64,000 nucleotides of DNA, taken from positions 136,091-200,090 of the forward strand of contig RPGQ01000077.1 in NCBI GenBank assembly GCA_004193595.1. Direction: 5' to 3'. The translations under genes were made by a program, and so were the position numbers. Of this stretch, positions 1 to 10,240 are shown one piece after another. Position 1 is the stretch's first letter. The number at the start of each line of letters is the position of its first letter. The notes under the pieces were generated by a model, which was not told the origin of the DNA, did not search any database, and saw only the letters and a program-made list of their open reading frames with translations. Source of the DNA: Desulfobacteraceae bacterium Eth-SRB2 (GTDB lineage Bacteria > Desulfobacterota > Desulfobacteria > Desulfobacterales > UBA11574).

Positions 1-201
1 ATACACCGTGTCTATAGGCTCTATCTTCACCTGAAGCTCTCCTTTTATAGCGGTAATCCGTTCCATAGGTTTTAAGATAACTAATTTCACAAGGCCAGAG
101 TAAGAAATCAAAGTAAGGCTCACATGGGCATATGTTATCGAATATTTCGACCGATAACGCCGTGAAATCACTCTTGTGGAAATCTATTCCTATCGGTGGC
201 C

Positions 202-633
202 TTATATTTCAGGATAAGTATTACTATCCATGGGCTCTTTCGGATACGTCTGATTTGTTACCGGACAATTTTCGATGCACAGTCCACAGCCAATACATCG
301 GTCCATGTCGATACTCCGCGCACGTTTCTTGACCTTTACCTTGAAATTTCCTGCAGACCCCTCCACGGATTCAATATCAGCATAAGTGATAATTTCGATA
401 TTCAGATGCCTGCCGCATTCCACGAGCTTTGGCGCCATAATGCACATGGAACAATCATTTGTAGGATATGTTTTATCCAATTGAGACATCTTGCCGCCAA
501 TGGCTGGTGATTTTTCAAGGAGATAGACATAGAACCCGGAATCTGCCAGGTTAAGGGCGGCCTGAATACCGCCAATACCACCACCCACCACCATAACCGC
601 ACCTATCTTCTCTTTTTCTTTAAATCCTACCAT
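202..633 (-). pseudogene. HdrA/QmoA-like FAD-dependent heterodisulfide-reductase-type protein, N-terminal fragment
   Basis: Translation has VVGGGIGGIQAALNLADSGFYVYLLEK (FAD-binding) and CIGCGLCIENCP (4Fe-4S) but stops at 143 aa, much shorter than full HdrA. Confidence 0.75.
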
Positions 634-839
634 TGAGATAATTTCCTGTTAAATCTCATCAATTCTGCTCGTGTATCTTTCTGTCAATGCTTATGATCTT
701 TGCCTTTTAACAAATCGACCCCAAGGACCTATCCCTTAGGGCCGATTTGTCATTAAGAAGGGGGTAATATGAAAATGGAGGTTACCAAGTTAAACCCCGA
801 TTAATTAAAAAAGCAAATATTATGCCATAAATCACGCAT

Positions 840-1850
840 TGTGGACACTGAAGGCAATTCATAATCCCCTGGTTAACCGGGCTTTTGAAAATTACCGGGC
901 ATTCTAAGACAGAGATCATCGGGAAACCCTGCACCGTATTAAGCTGTAATGCCTGTGAATTGGTCCTCATGGAAATAAAGGAAAAGGACCCCCATTGGTG
1001 TGTATATTTAAGAGGGGCAAGTTAAGAATGCAAAAATGTGTTATGACGCGAAAGAACGGAGACTATGTTCACGTTGTGAAAAATGCTTCTGTTCTCCGAC
1101 AACAAAAGGTCATGTAACGGGCGCTGTTGAAAACCATAACCGATATTACCGGACCTCATTGAAAAAGAAACCCAAAATCGAAACCTTTCGGCGAGAACTC
1201 GGGGCAGAAGATCGACCTTTACGGCATTCTTGGCACTTCGCCCATGCAGCAGATTTTTACCATGATTACAAACGCTTCTGGAGTCGGATGCGCCGGTGAT
1301 TGGCTTTGGGGAAAGTGGGACCGGAAAGGAGCTTATCGCAAGGGCGATTCATGCGCAACCCCGCAAAACAAACCGTATGTAGCGTTAGCTGTGCGGCCCT
1401 GAATGAGCGCCGCCCTGGAAAGGAGCTTTTTGGCCACGTAAAAGGCGCTTATACCGGCGGGCCAGAGTCGAACCGGAAGATCTGAAGCCGCCCATGAAGG
1501 GAGATATATTTTTCTGGACGAAATTGGCGATTTACCCCTTTCAACCCAGGTAAAACCTTTTATGGGTGCTTCTGAAGAAAAGAACATTGAACGGGTGGGT
1601 GATCACCAGCCGATTCGACTTTGATGTTAGAATCACATGGCAAACCAACAAAGGATCTGTAAAACAGCTGGTGGGATTCAAGGTGCTTTCAGGGAAGATT
1701 TTATTACCGGATAAATGTGGACCCCATATGGTTCCGCCATTGAGAGAAAGAACTGGCGATATCCGCCTTTTGGCCGGTTTCATTCTTCCAAAGAATTTGC
1801 CCGGCGCGAAAAAAGAATTCGCTGCTAATACCAGCCTTAGATCTAAATAA
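840..1850 (+). pseudogene. Degraded PAS + sigma-54-interaction-domain regulator (multiple frameshifts)
   Basis: Frame-broken fragments resemble sigma-54 activators: CAALNERRPGKELFGHVKGAYTGG, IFLDEIGDLP-like and PPLRERTGDIRLLAGFIL. The PAS-coding part matches the inverse complement of 1917-2216. Confidence 0.7.
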
Positions 1851-1916
1851 TCCGGATACCCATGGCTCGAAATGGGTGAACTCAAAAGCACCCTTGAATA
1901 CGCCTTTGTTGACTCG

Positions 1917-2216
1917 TCAGGACCGATGGTCTCCGTTCTTTCGCGTCATAACACATTTTTGCATTCTTAACTTGCCCCTCTTAAATAATACACACCAATG
2001 GGGTCCTTTTCCTTTATTTCCGCGGACCAATTCACAGGCATTGCAACTTAATACGGTGCAGGGTTTCCCGATGATCTCTGTCTTAGAATGCCCGGTAATT
2101 TTTTCAAAAGCCCGGTTAACCGAAGTTATAGTGCCTTCAGTGTCCACAATCATGACTCCGTCCTGAATCGTGTCCACCACTGTTTTCCAATACTTGTTTA
2201 GTTTCTGTTCAAACAT
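1917..2216 (-). pseudogene. PAS-domain fragment of a sensor/sigma-54 regulator, cut off at an inversion junction
   Basis: MFEQKLNKYWKTVVDTIQDGVMIVDTEGTITSVNRAFEKITGHSKTEIIGKPC is a typical PAS domain; homology is lost at ~1917. Confidence 0.7.
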
Positions 2217-2623
2217 GGCCCCTCCTGTTCATATGTTAAACAATTTTACTGTTCATCTATTTAACATATTAACAGTTGGATTACAACAAAAATATTAGGT
2301 TCAAACCTCAATATTTCACTATTTTATCCGGCAACCAGCAACCGATAACGAGCAACAAGAGAACGGTAACAAGAAACCTGTACCCAATCTTAATTGGCAT
2401 TATTATTGCTGTATTATTAATACAATTGATTGGAAAACCGAAAGTCCTCAAGTGGACAGGAGGTTTACAATGGATAAAGCAGAATTTGCAGCGTCTGGGA
2501 TGGAAAGGTTATGTTTAAAATAATAATATACTGGTACTTATTTTTTTATTCCTTAGCGATCAGAAAATGTATCGAAAAGAATTGTAATTTTAATAGGTTT
2601 TAGAAATTCTGAGATGCAAAGTT

Positions 2624-2821
2624 ATGGGGATATTTATCAAAAATAATGCGGACAAACGTTTAGGAATTGAAAGAAGGGTATTTTCATACATCCTCCATAT
2701 TCCGGAACGAAGATCTGGCAAAGAACGAAGGAGAAGTTTAGGCCGAAGAAGTGGAAAGGGCTTTAAGTTCCCGACCGTTTTTGAACAGGTTCCATTCTTT
2801 CAGGATTGGGATAATACCTGA
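2624..2821 (+). CDS. Small hypothetical protein with Arg-rich ERRSGKERRRSLGRRSGK motif
   Basis: ORF of 66 aa with an internal basic repeat. Confidence 0.35.
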   Translation: MGIFIKNNADKRLGIERRVFSYILHIPERRSGKERRRSLGRRSGKGFKFPTVFEQVPFFQDWDNT

Positions 2822-2874
2822 CGGCCGGGTACTCACCTTCCGATTTGCCTTAAATGAAAGGGGGTGAGAAAGAT

Positions 2875-3000
2875 ATGAAAAAATTAATGTATCTGATTGT
2901 ATTTGTTGGTTTAATGGTTGCAGTAATGTTTTGGGCGACATCTGAAGTAGATTATTTGACATGCACAAATTGTATTAATCCATACCTTATAGGAACATAA
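2875..3000 (+). CDS. Small membrane-anchored or secreted peptide with CxxC (MKKLMYLIVFVGLMVAVMFWATSEVDYLTCTNCINPYLIGT)
   Basis: Read from sequence (below ORF-track length). RBS-like GGGGGTGAG upstream, hydrophobic N-terminal helix, CTNC near the C-terminus. Confidence 0.4.
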   Translation: MKKLMYLIVFVGLMVAVMFWATSEVDYLTCTNCINPYLIGT

Positions 3001-3127
3001 AGGAGAAGTAACATTTTAAGCATTTTAAAACATCGGACAGAAGCGGGTGGTGAGTATTTGAACGCAATTCAATTGTGCACAACTCACCTTCCGCAGGTTT
3101 AAACAAAAAATATAATGGGGTGTTCTC

Positions 3128-4135
3128 ATGATGATAAGAATTATTACAATTATGCTTGTTATTATGGTAAGCGGTCAGGCCCACGCCATGAGGTTCAAGA
3201 TCGCCACCCTGTCGCCGGAAGGGTCTGTCTGGATGCAAAAAATGCGGGAAGGCGCCGACGAACTGGCCCGTAAAACCGACAACCGGGTGACGATTAAATA
3301 CTATCCGGGCGGAATAATGGGAGATGATAAAACGGTTTTACGAAAAATTCGCATCGGTCAGCTTCACGGGGGTGCAGTTGTGGGCGGGAGTTTGTCCGAG
3401 TTTTATCCTGACAACCAGATTTACAGCCTGCCGCTTAAATTTAGATCCTTTGAAGAGGTGGATTATGTTCGCAAGCATCTGGACCAGCGTATTGCCCAAG
3501 GCCTTGAAAAAGGGGGATTTGTGACCTTTGGGATCGCCGAAGGCGGCTTTGCCTATGTGATGTCCACCGTGCCCATAAGAACCGTCAAAGAAATGCGCCG
3601 GCAGAGAGTCTGGATTCCGAACAACGATACCATGATCCTTGAAGCGGTAAAGGCCTTTGGCATTACTCCATTTCCATTATCCATCGCCGATGTGCGTGCC
3701 GGCCTGCAAACCGGGCTGATTAATACGGTCACCACTCCGCCCATCGGTGCGGTGGCACTGCAATGGCATACCCAGATTAACTACCTGATGTACGAGCCGT
3801 TTCTGTATATTTATGGGGTGCTGGCCGTGGATCACAGGGCATTTGCAAAAATATCAACTCATGATCAACGGGTCTTTCGTAAAATAATGGGCCGTATATT
3901 CCGTGAGATAGACCAACTGAATCGCAAAGACAACGTTAACGCCCTGAAGACGTTACGAAACCAAGGGATTAAATTTATCAAACCCTTGGCCGAAGCTCTG
4001 GATATATGGCACCATGAAGCTGAGGCAGTCCCCAAACGGCTGGTTAACGCCGGTAAATTATCTCAGGACATGGTCAACACTCTGGAAACCCTTCTTAAAG
4101 AATGTCGTTCAAAGCAACTTTGTGCCGAAAAATAG
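3128..4135 (+). CDS. TRAP transporter solute-binding protein (DctP-type)
   Basis: Signal peptide, then MRFKIATLSPEGSVWMQKMREGADELARKTDNRVTIKYYPGGIMGDDKTVLRKIRIGQLHGG, typical of DctP family. Confidence 0.85.
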   Translation: MMIRIITIMLVIMVSGQAHAMRFKIATLSPEGSVWMQKMREGADELARKTDNRVTIKYYPGGIMGDDKTVLRKIRIGQLHGGAVVGGSLSEFYPDNQIYSLPLKFRSFEEVDYVRKHLDQRIAQGLEKGGFVTFGIAEGGFAYVMSTVPIRTVKEMRRQRVWIPNNDTMILEAVKAFGITPFPLSIADVRAGLQTGLINTVTTPPIGAVALQWHTQINYLMYEPFLYIYGVLAVDHRAFAKISTHDQRVFRKIMGRIFREIDQLNRKDNVNALKTLRNQGIKFIKPLAEALDIWHHEAEAVPKRLVNAGKLSQDMVNTLETLLKECRSKQLCAEK

Positions 4136-4164
4136 ATATAAAAAAATATCTTTTTCAAATTACT

Positions 4165-4410
4165 TTAAATTTCTAACTCTTTTACCAGATCTTCCCATAT
4201 GTTTTTGACCGCCTCACACCCTTTGGAACGGCCGTCAAACTCCACGATAGTTTTCCCATGTACCATTGCCTGAGTAAAGGCAGGATCAAAAGGAATCCTC
4301 CCCATCACTTTTATGTTTCTTTGTTTTGCAAAGGCCTCGATGGCTTCTCCTTCATCAGGATTGAGATCAAACTTATTGATACACACCATGGAAGGACGGG
4401 TGTAAATCAA
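4165..4410 (-). pseudogene. MinD/Mrp-superfamily P-loop ATPase (ferredoxin-inserted type), C-terminal remnant
   Basis: CINKFDLNPDEGEAIEAFAKQRNIKVMGRIPFDPAFTQAMVHGKTIVEF matches C-terminal halves of MinD-like ATPases; Walker A part missing. Confidence 0.65.
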
Positions 4411-4841
4411 GACTGTTGTTTGCTAAGATTGCCATGGCTATTTGGTTTCAGGTGTCAGGAGGCATGCAGCCCTGAGGGAACGATTCATCATTTACGCCAT
4501 ACACTACCGTTTCCTCAGCTAACTGCCAGCGGCGTTCTCGCTCTGGGGCTTTCCGCTCCAATGTTTTCTCCAATCCATTCAACAAATGTGTAACCGACAC
4601 AACTTTTTATAGACCTCAAGATCCTCCACGTCCATATAATTGCTATTGGTCACCTCGTTTCCCCCTTAACCCTGACACCTGACACCTGACACCTAAAAAA
4701 AGGGCTTCGGAGCTACGGTTTGTCAATAGACAAGGATCAGCGTTTACCAACGGTCTTGATTTACACCCCCATGGCAGGAATCTTGAAAAAAATAAAGTAT
4801 CACTGTTGCAAAAAACAAAAACAGGTTGACAAGTAGAAATA

Positions 4842-4885
4842 GCGTTACTTATAATGAAAAGTAACGATAGGTAACGATATTGGAA
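4842..4885. promoter_or_regulatory. Candidate operator: GTTACTTATAATGAAAAGTAAC palindrome followed by GTAACGATA direct repeats
   Basis: Inverted GTTACTT/AAGTAAC and repeated GTAACGATA ~100 bp upstream of the sigma-54 regulator start. Confidence 0.35.
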
Positions 4886-4972
4886 CGCTTAAAGATCTGA
4901 ATGTTGTGAATTACTGAGCCCTGAAAATCTCAACAATAAAGCGCCAAAGATATAAAGAGGTGGATTTCTGCC

Positions 4973-6382
4973 ATGCAAAATAAAACACTTAATATAATAG
5001 ATTCCAGGTTTGCGAGCCTGCTTTTGGAATCAATGGCTGACGGTGTTTTTACCCTTAATGACAAGGGAATCATATCATCATGGAATCCATCCATGGAGCG
5101 TATTACTGGCTATTGCACGAAAGAAGCCATAGGAAAAAGCTGTAAGTTGCTCAAGTTCAATCGTTGCCTTTCCGAGCCTTGGCCAACAAACATTAACAAA
5201 TGCGGAATTTACAAAAATACTCGTTTTGATGCTGAGGAATGCTTTCTGCGCCACAAAAACGGTAATAATATACCTGTGATAAGAAGCGCAAGACTGGTAA
5301 CGGATGCAAATGGTTGTGTACAAGGCGTTGTCGAGACGGTGACTGATATCACTGAACTGAAAAAGGCCCGACGTAAAGCAGAAGATGCCAACCGTCGGCT
5401 GGGTGAAATACATAAGTTTGATAACATTATCGGTAAAAGTCGTGCAATGCAACACCTGTTTTTAGCTGTAAAAGCCGCCATTGCAAGCGAAGCAACCATC
5501 CTGCTCCAAGGCGAAAGCGGTACGGGAAAAGAGCTGGTTGCCGGTGCTATTCATTACAACAGCGATCGATACAAAATGCCGTTTGTAGCGGTGAGCTGCA
5601 GTGCCCTTTCTGAATCTCTTTTAGAAAGCGAATTATTCGGTCACATAAAAGGCAGTTTTACCGGGGCTGTTCGCGACCGTGTTGGCCGATTTGAGGAAGC
5701 CGACGCTGGAACCATATTTTTGGATGAAATTGGTGAAATTAGTCCTTTTATTCAGATCAAGCTGCTTCGTGTGCTCCAAGAACGAGAAATCGAGCGGGTC
5801 GGTGAATCGAAAAAATGTAAAATCGACATCCGAATCATTGCAGCCACAAACAAAGATCTCTACGAACTTGTCAATAGAGGACATTTTCGTGAAGATCTCT
5901 ATTATCGCCTTAAGGTATTTCCGATTTATATACCTCCTTTACGAAAAAGGAAAGAAGACATTCCGCTTCTTGCAAGTCATTTCATAACTGTTCAGAATAA
6001 AAAAACCGGAAAAAAAATCGCCGGTGTTTCGCAGTCTGCGATGAGAATTCTCATGGATTACTCCTGGCCCGGCAACGTGCGTGAACTGGAAAATGCCATT
6101 GAGCATGGTTTTGTTCTTTGCAATGACGAGCATATCGATATTTTTGACCTTCCTGTTGAAATACGGCAGATTGAATATCATCCCCTTAAGCCAAAATCAA
6201 TTGACCGGCCTTTACGTTCTTTATCGCCACGGAAAAAGCTTTCCCGAGAAAAGCTGCTCGAACTTCTAAACGAATGCGGCTGGAATAAGGCTGAAGTTGC
6301 ACGTCGAGTGGGCCTAAGTAGAACCGCAATCTGGAAGTACATGAAAAAGTGGGACATTCCTCTTAAACCGCCGTCTAATTAG
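4973..6382 (+). CDS. PAS domain / sigma-54-interaction AAA+ / Fis-type HTH transcriptional regulator
   Basis: [29 protein letters not shown], Fis-like C-terminal HTH (NKAEVARRVGLSRTAIWKYMKKW). Confidence 0.95.
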   Translation: MQNKTLNIIDSRFASLLLESMADGVFTLNDKGIISSWNPSMERITGYCTKEAIGKSCKLLKFNRCLSEPWPTNINKCGIYKNTRFDAEECFLRHKNGNNIPVIRSARLVTDANGCVQGVVETVTDITELKKARRKAEDANRRLGEIHKFDNIIGKSRAMQHLFLAVKAAIASEATILLQGESGTGKELVAGAIHYNSDRYKMPFVAVSCSALSESLLESELFGHIKGSFTGAVRDRVGRFEEADAGTIFLDEIGEISPFIQIKLLRVLQEREIERVGESKKCKIDIRIIAATNKDLYELVNRGHFREDLYYRLKVFPIYIPPLRKRKEDIPLLASHFITVQNKKTGKKIAGVSQSAMRILMDYSWPGNVRELENAIEHGFVLCNDEHIDIFDLPVEIRQIEYHPLKPKSIDRPLRSLSPRKKLSREKLLELLNECGWNKAEVARRVGLSRTAIWKYMKKWDIPLKPPSN

Positions 6383-6569
6383 TGCCCGAACGAAAAATAG
6401 GGTTTTTCGTTAAGATCAAGGGCAAATCTCCAGGATAGCAGATTTGGACAGCTATCGAGCTGCCCGCAAGGGCAAGGGGCATGGATGCCCCGAGTCAACA
6501 CGAAAATTTTAACCACAGGAATACGGGTAGTATTTCGATGATTAACCCGCCAAAGTTCGGTGGCGAATA

Positions 6570-6712
6570 AATCCTCGGAATATTAAATATATGCCTGCCT
6601 GCCCCGTAGGTCCCCGTGAAGGTAGCGGGACAGGCAGGCAGATCGTACTGGGGTGGTTATTTTTTTCGCATGCCTTGTTCTTGGACGAAAATCCTCATTA
6701 ATCAACAGACTC
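6570..6712. repeat. Dispersed repeat (AATCCTCGGAATATT..ATATATGCCTG...CGAAAATCCTCATTAATCAACAGACTC), copy 1, carrying an inner palindrome
   Basis: Matches 25051-25137 on the same strand apart from an extra ~55 bp palindrome (TGCCTGCCTG...CAGGCAGGCA). Confidence 0.75.
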
Positions 6713-7094
6713 AGATATGTGAGGTGAACCTACAAAACCTGCATCCTGAACCTCTGAACCCTGGACCCGTGAACGGTTACGATAAAATGTGACAAAAATT
6801 GATTTTCTTGACTATATTTTTTATATTGTTTATAAAGTAAAACCAATAAAAAATAAATAAACTTAGAATATTAGATGGTTATAGATTTTTTCTGAATTGA
6901 CTCGGAATCATGGGATTGGGACCTGACGTTCTACAAGGACCCGCATTGGAACAGCTATAAGCGTTCAGGGTTTAGAGGTTGCAGTTTTTACGAGTTCATC
7001 ATTTTTTTAGAGAACATAAAGTTTAAAATAATCAAAATTCGGTATTGAGATATTTTTATCAATATTCGAACACCGATAAAAAGCCAAATAAAAA

Positions 7095-8408
7095 ATGAAA
7101 TTTCAGAATTACGTCAGAAATGAGTATGGCAAGTGTGATCTTCCGTCCAACACGATCGGAAAAATTAAAGACGGATTTCGGAAGTTGAATCTCAACGTTG
7201 AATACTCCCCCTTTCGAGTTTCAAACAACATTTATTGGGGACAGATATGGATTGATTCAATTCGGATCGTATGTAATGGAAAAGGTATTACCCCGGAGCT
7301 TGCGGAGGCCAGCGCGTACGCGGAACTGGCTGAACGCTTCAGCGCAGGATTGTTCTATCCGGTCTTTGAAGAACGCGTAAGGTTTAACATTCCTGCCCTT
7401 TACAATAAAGAGACCACCAGGTTCCTTAATTATGAATGGCTGCCTGGGTATGTAAATGCCCACCAGGATGAATTGAAAGACAGCACTCTGACAATAGAAG
7501 ACCTGCTGGCAAACGAAAGTCATCTGACAGGTACAGATATTGAGCATATCAAAAACAGTCGAATGGCCAGACATTGGGTTGACGGTTTTTCAATACTTCG
7601 TGAAAAAACCATAAAGGTTCCGGTCAATTTTGTTACCTATATTCATGCATCTAACGGGATGGCGGCGGGAAACACCATGGAAGAGGCCATGATTCAGGCC
7701 TCATGTGAAATATTTGAACGTCATGTCCAGATACAAATAATCAAACCTGAAAAAATAGTTCCGTCAATTGATCCGGATTCTGTGGACAATGTCGTGATAA
7801 AAGATATGATTAAATTCTATCAGGGAAAGAATGTCGATATAATAATCAAGGATTTTTCTCTGGGTGGCGTGTTGCCCTGCATTGGCGTCCTGTTTATCAA
7901 CCACAATTTGTCTCCGGATCGCCTGGAACATCGGATACTGATACCGGGGGTATCTTTCAATATGGACGAAGGGCTAACCCGGTGTTTTACGGAAAGCATG
8001 CAAGGCCGTGAAACGCTTTTGGCGCCCCGCCCGCAATTGGATAAACCGCTTGTCCATCGATCTCGGGTTAACAATTATTACCTGTTAATGAAATGTTGTA
8101 TTTCTCCAAAAGATATCTCATTTCTTGAGCAAGGAGAAATGGGTGCTTACAGGAACACCAAAACCAAGGATGTTTTCAGCGAGATTGAGGGACTTAAGAG
8201 AATATGTAAGCAGTTCAATACCGATTGTATCCTACTCAACCACACCCATCCGGTATTGAATTTTCCGGTAATAAGAGTAATTATCCCGAAGATTTCTGAC
8301 TTTTTACCTTTTTTGAGTCAAGATATTCTCGTATCTGAAGCAACAAGACCGTCCGCTACCTGGCGGGGCCAAAGATTCAGGAAGATCATGCAGAGTTTTT
8401 TTGCGTAA
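7095..8408 (+). CDS. YcaO-domain protein (ATP-dependent cyclodehydratase/thioamidation family)
   Basis: GKGITPELAEASAYAELAERFSAG, NGMAAGNTMEEAMIQASCEIFERH and C-terminal EATRPSATWRGQRF are YcaO-like. Confidence 0.85.
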   Translation: MKFQNYVRNEYGKCDLPSNTIGKIKDGFRKLNLNVEYSPFRVSNNIYWGQIWIDSIRIVCNGKGITPELAEASAYAELAERFSAGLFYPVFEERVRFNIPALYNKETTRFLNYEWLPGYVNAHQDELKDSTLTIEDLLANESHLTGTDIEHIKNSRMARHWVDGFSILREKTIKVPVNFVTYIHASNGMAAGNTMEEAMIQASCEIFERHVQIQIIKPEKIVPSIDPDSVDNVVIKDMIKFYQGKNVDIIIKDFSLGGVLPCIGVLFINHNLSPDRLEHRILIPGVSFNMDEGLTRCFTESMQGRETLLAPRPQLDKPLVHRSRVNNYYLLMKCCISPKDISFLEQGEMGAYRNTKTKDVFSEIEGLKRICKQFNTDCILLNHTHPVLNFPVIRVIIPKISDFLPFLSQDILVSEATRPSATWRGQRFRKIMQSFFA

Positions 8409-8413
8409 GATGT

Positions 8414-9742
8414 TCAACCCGCCACTTCCCGGACAACGTCGTGAAATATGGAAAGGCATTTGTCGATTTCCGCTTCGGATACCGTAAGGGCGGGACAAAA
8501 ACGGATGCTGTTTTCACCACACCCCAAAAGCAATAATCCTTTCTGAAATGCTTTTTTAATGATATGATTTCGCCACTCTCTGGCCGGTTTTTTGTTCTCA
8601 CGGTCTTTGACAAATTCCACACCCACCATCAATCCCTTTCCCCGAACATCACCCATGCATTCATATGATTGTTGCAGCTCCCGCAGTCCTGTCATCAGAT
8701 ACTTGCCCTGAACCGCTGAATTTTCCATAAGTTCTTGCTCAAGCAGTTCAATCGTCGCCAGAGCCGACTGGCAGGAAACCGGATTGCCGCCGAAGGTGGA
8801 TGCATGGGAACCGGCTTCCCAGTTCATAATTTCTGCTCGTGCGATCAGTGCCCCGAGAGGCATCCCGGAAGCAATTCCTTTGGCCAGGGCGATGATGTCC
8901 GGATCAACTCCGAAATGTTCCATGGCAAACATTTTGCCGGTGCGTCCCATTCCCGACTGGACTTCATCGACCACATAAAGGATGCCATATTTTTTCGCTA
9001 TGTTACTCAGTTTCCTGTGAAATTCCGGAGGCGGAACGATATAGCCGCCTTCACCCTGGATCGGTTCAACGATAATGGCAGCTACCTCTTCCGGTGGTAT
9101 GGTTGTTCGGAAAAGGGTGTCCTCAACCCACTGGACACATCCCAATTCGCATTGGGGATAAGAAAGATTATACGGGCACCGGTAGCAATAGGCATAGGGA
9201 ATATGAGTGATTCCCGGTACCAGGGGGTTATAATGCTTTTTTTGAATGGTTTTGCTTGCCGTCAGGGAAAGTGCACCCATTGTACGGCCGTGGAAAGCCC
9301 CGTAAAAGGCTATGTTCAATTCACGCTGGGTATGCCAGCGGGCCAGCTTGAAGGCAGCTTCGACCGCCTCTGCTCCCGAATTGCCGAAATAAACCTTCTT
9401 GTTGCCTTTTCCCGGTGCCAGAGAAGCCAGCTTTTCCGCCAGAACAATTTGAGATTTATAATAAAAATCGGTCCCCGACATGTGCAGCAATAGATCGGCC
9501 TGTTCTTTGATGGCTTGAACCACTCGGGGATGACAATGCCCCGTGGCACAGACGGCGATACCGGCTGTAAAATCGAGGAATACGTTGCCGTCAACGTCGT
9601 GGACCCATAGCCCCCGACCTTTTTCCACAACAAGCGGATAATACCGTGTGTATGACGGCGAAACGTAAGTGCTGTCCTGCTCTATGAGTTTGCGCGCCTT
9701 AGGTCCGGGAAGGGTCGTCTTGATTACGGGAGATTTCATCAT
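8414..9742 (-). CDS. Class III PLP-dependent aminotransferase (acetylornithine/4-aminobutyrate aminotransferase family)
   Basis: GNSGAEAVEAAFKLAR, VEPIQGEGGYIVPP, VVDEVQSGMGRTGKMFAMEHFGVDPDIIALAKGIASGMPLGA. Confidence 0.9.
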   Translation of the reverse strand: MMKSPVIKTTLPGPKARKLIEQDSTYVSPSYTRYYPLVVEKGRGLWVHDVDGNVFLDFTAGIAVCATGHCHPRVVQAIKEQADLLLHMSGTDFYYKSQIVLAEKLASLAPGKGNKKVYFGNSGAEAVEAAFKLARWHTQRELNIAFYGAFHGRTMGALSLTASKTIQKKHYNPLVPGITHIPYAYCYRCPYNLSYPQCELGCVQWVEDTLFRTTIPPEEVAAIIVEPIQGEGGYIVPPPEFHRKLSNIAKKYGILYVVDEVQSGMGRTGKMFAMEHFGVDPDIIALAKGIASGMPLGALIARAEIMNWEAGSHASTFGGNPVSCQSALATIELLEQELMENSAVQGKYLMTGLRELQQSYECMGDVRGKGLMVGVEFVKDRENKKPAREWRNHIIKKAFQKGLLLLGCGENSIRFCPALTVSEAEIDKCLSIFHDVVREVAG

Positions 9743-10240
9743 AATTTCTCCTTAATGAAGAGGGAATATAGAAACCTATTCGGGTGAATTCGAAAATTAA
9801 AAAATTGAGTGAAAACTTCCGTTAATTCAGTATATAGAAAAGCAGTTTGCATGTCAAAAATGGGCCAAAACCCTCAGCAATTCTGATTCGAGCATAATTT
9901 TCTTTTCTTGACACATTTATGACGATATCATAAAATAAATTAAATTGATAAAAAACTCTTTGGAGCAAATGCTGAAAATGATTGTGTCAAAGTGCTTTAT
10001 TATTTTGCCGACGACTTTTGGGATTTCAACTCGACGGAGTTTCATTCACCTCTGATAATTCTTTTACCTCTGTTTACGGCTCCATTACAACCTGTTTGGC
10101 GTTAAATTTGTCTAAGAAATTTTTGAATCCTTATTGAATCAATAATCCGAATACCCTGTTGTTAATTACTGCAGATCGAATCATGTGTGTTTTCTCATGA
10201 ATTGTTACCCATCCATAAACCAACCATGAAAGGAGGGAAC

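Noticed and set aside
4670-4695. CCTGACACCTGACACCTGACACC as a CRISPR or iteron array
   Set aside because: Short simple tandem repeat, no spacers or nearby replication gene.
6383-7094. RiPP precursor peptide upstream of YcaO
   Set aside because: No small ORF with RBS and Cys/Ser/Thr-rich core seen; the stretch is mainly repeat and AT-rich DNA.
8735-9493. 252-aa plus-strand ORF
   Set aside because: Lies wholly antisense to the well-supported class III aminotransferase; composition looks like a shadow ORF.
10187-10240. Extended start of the cytidylate kinase-like ORF
   Set aside because: A strong AAGGAGGG Shine-Dalgarno precedes the ATG at 10241.
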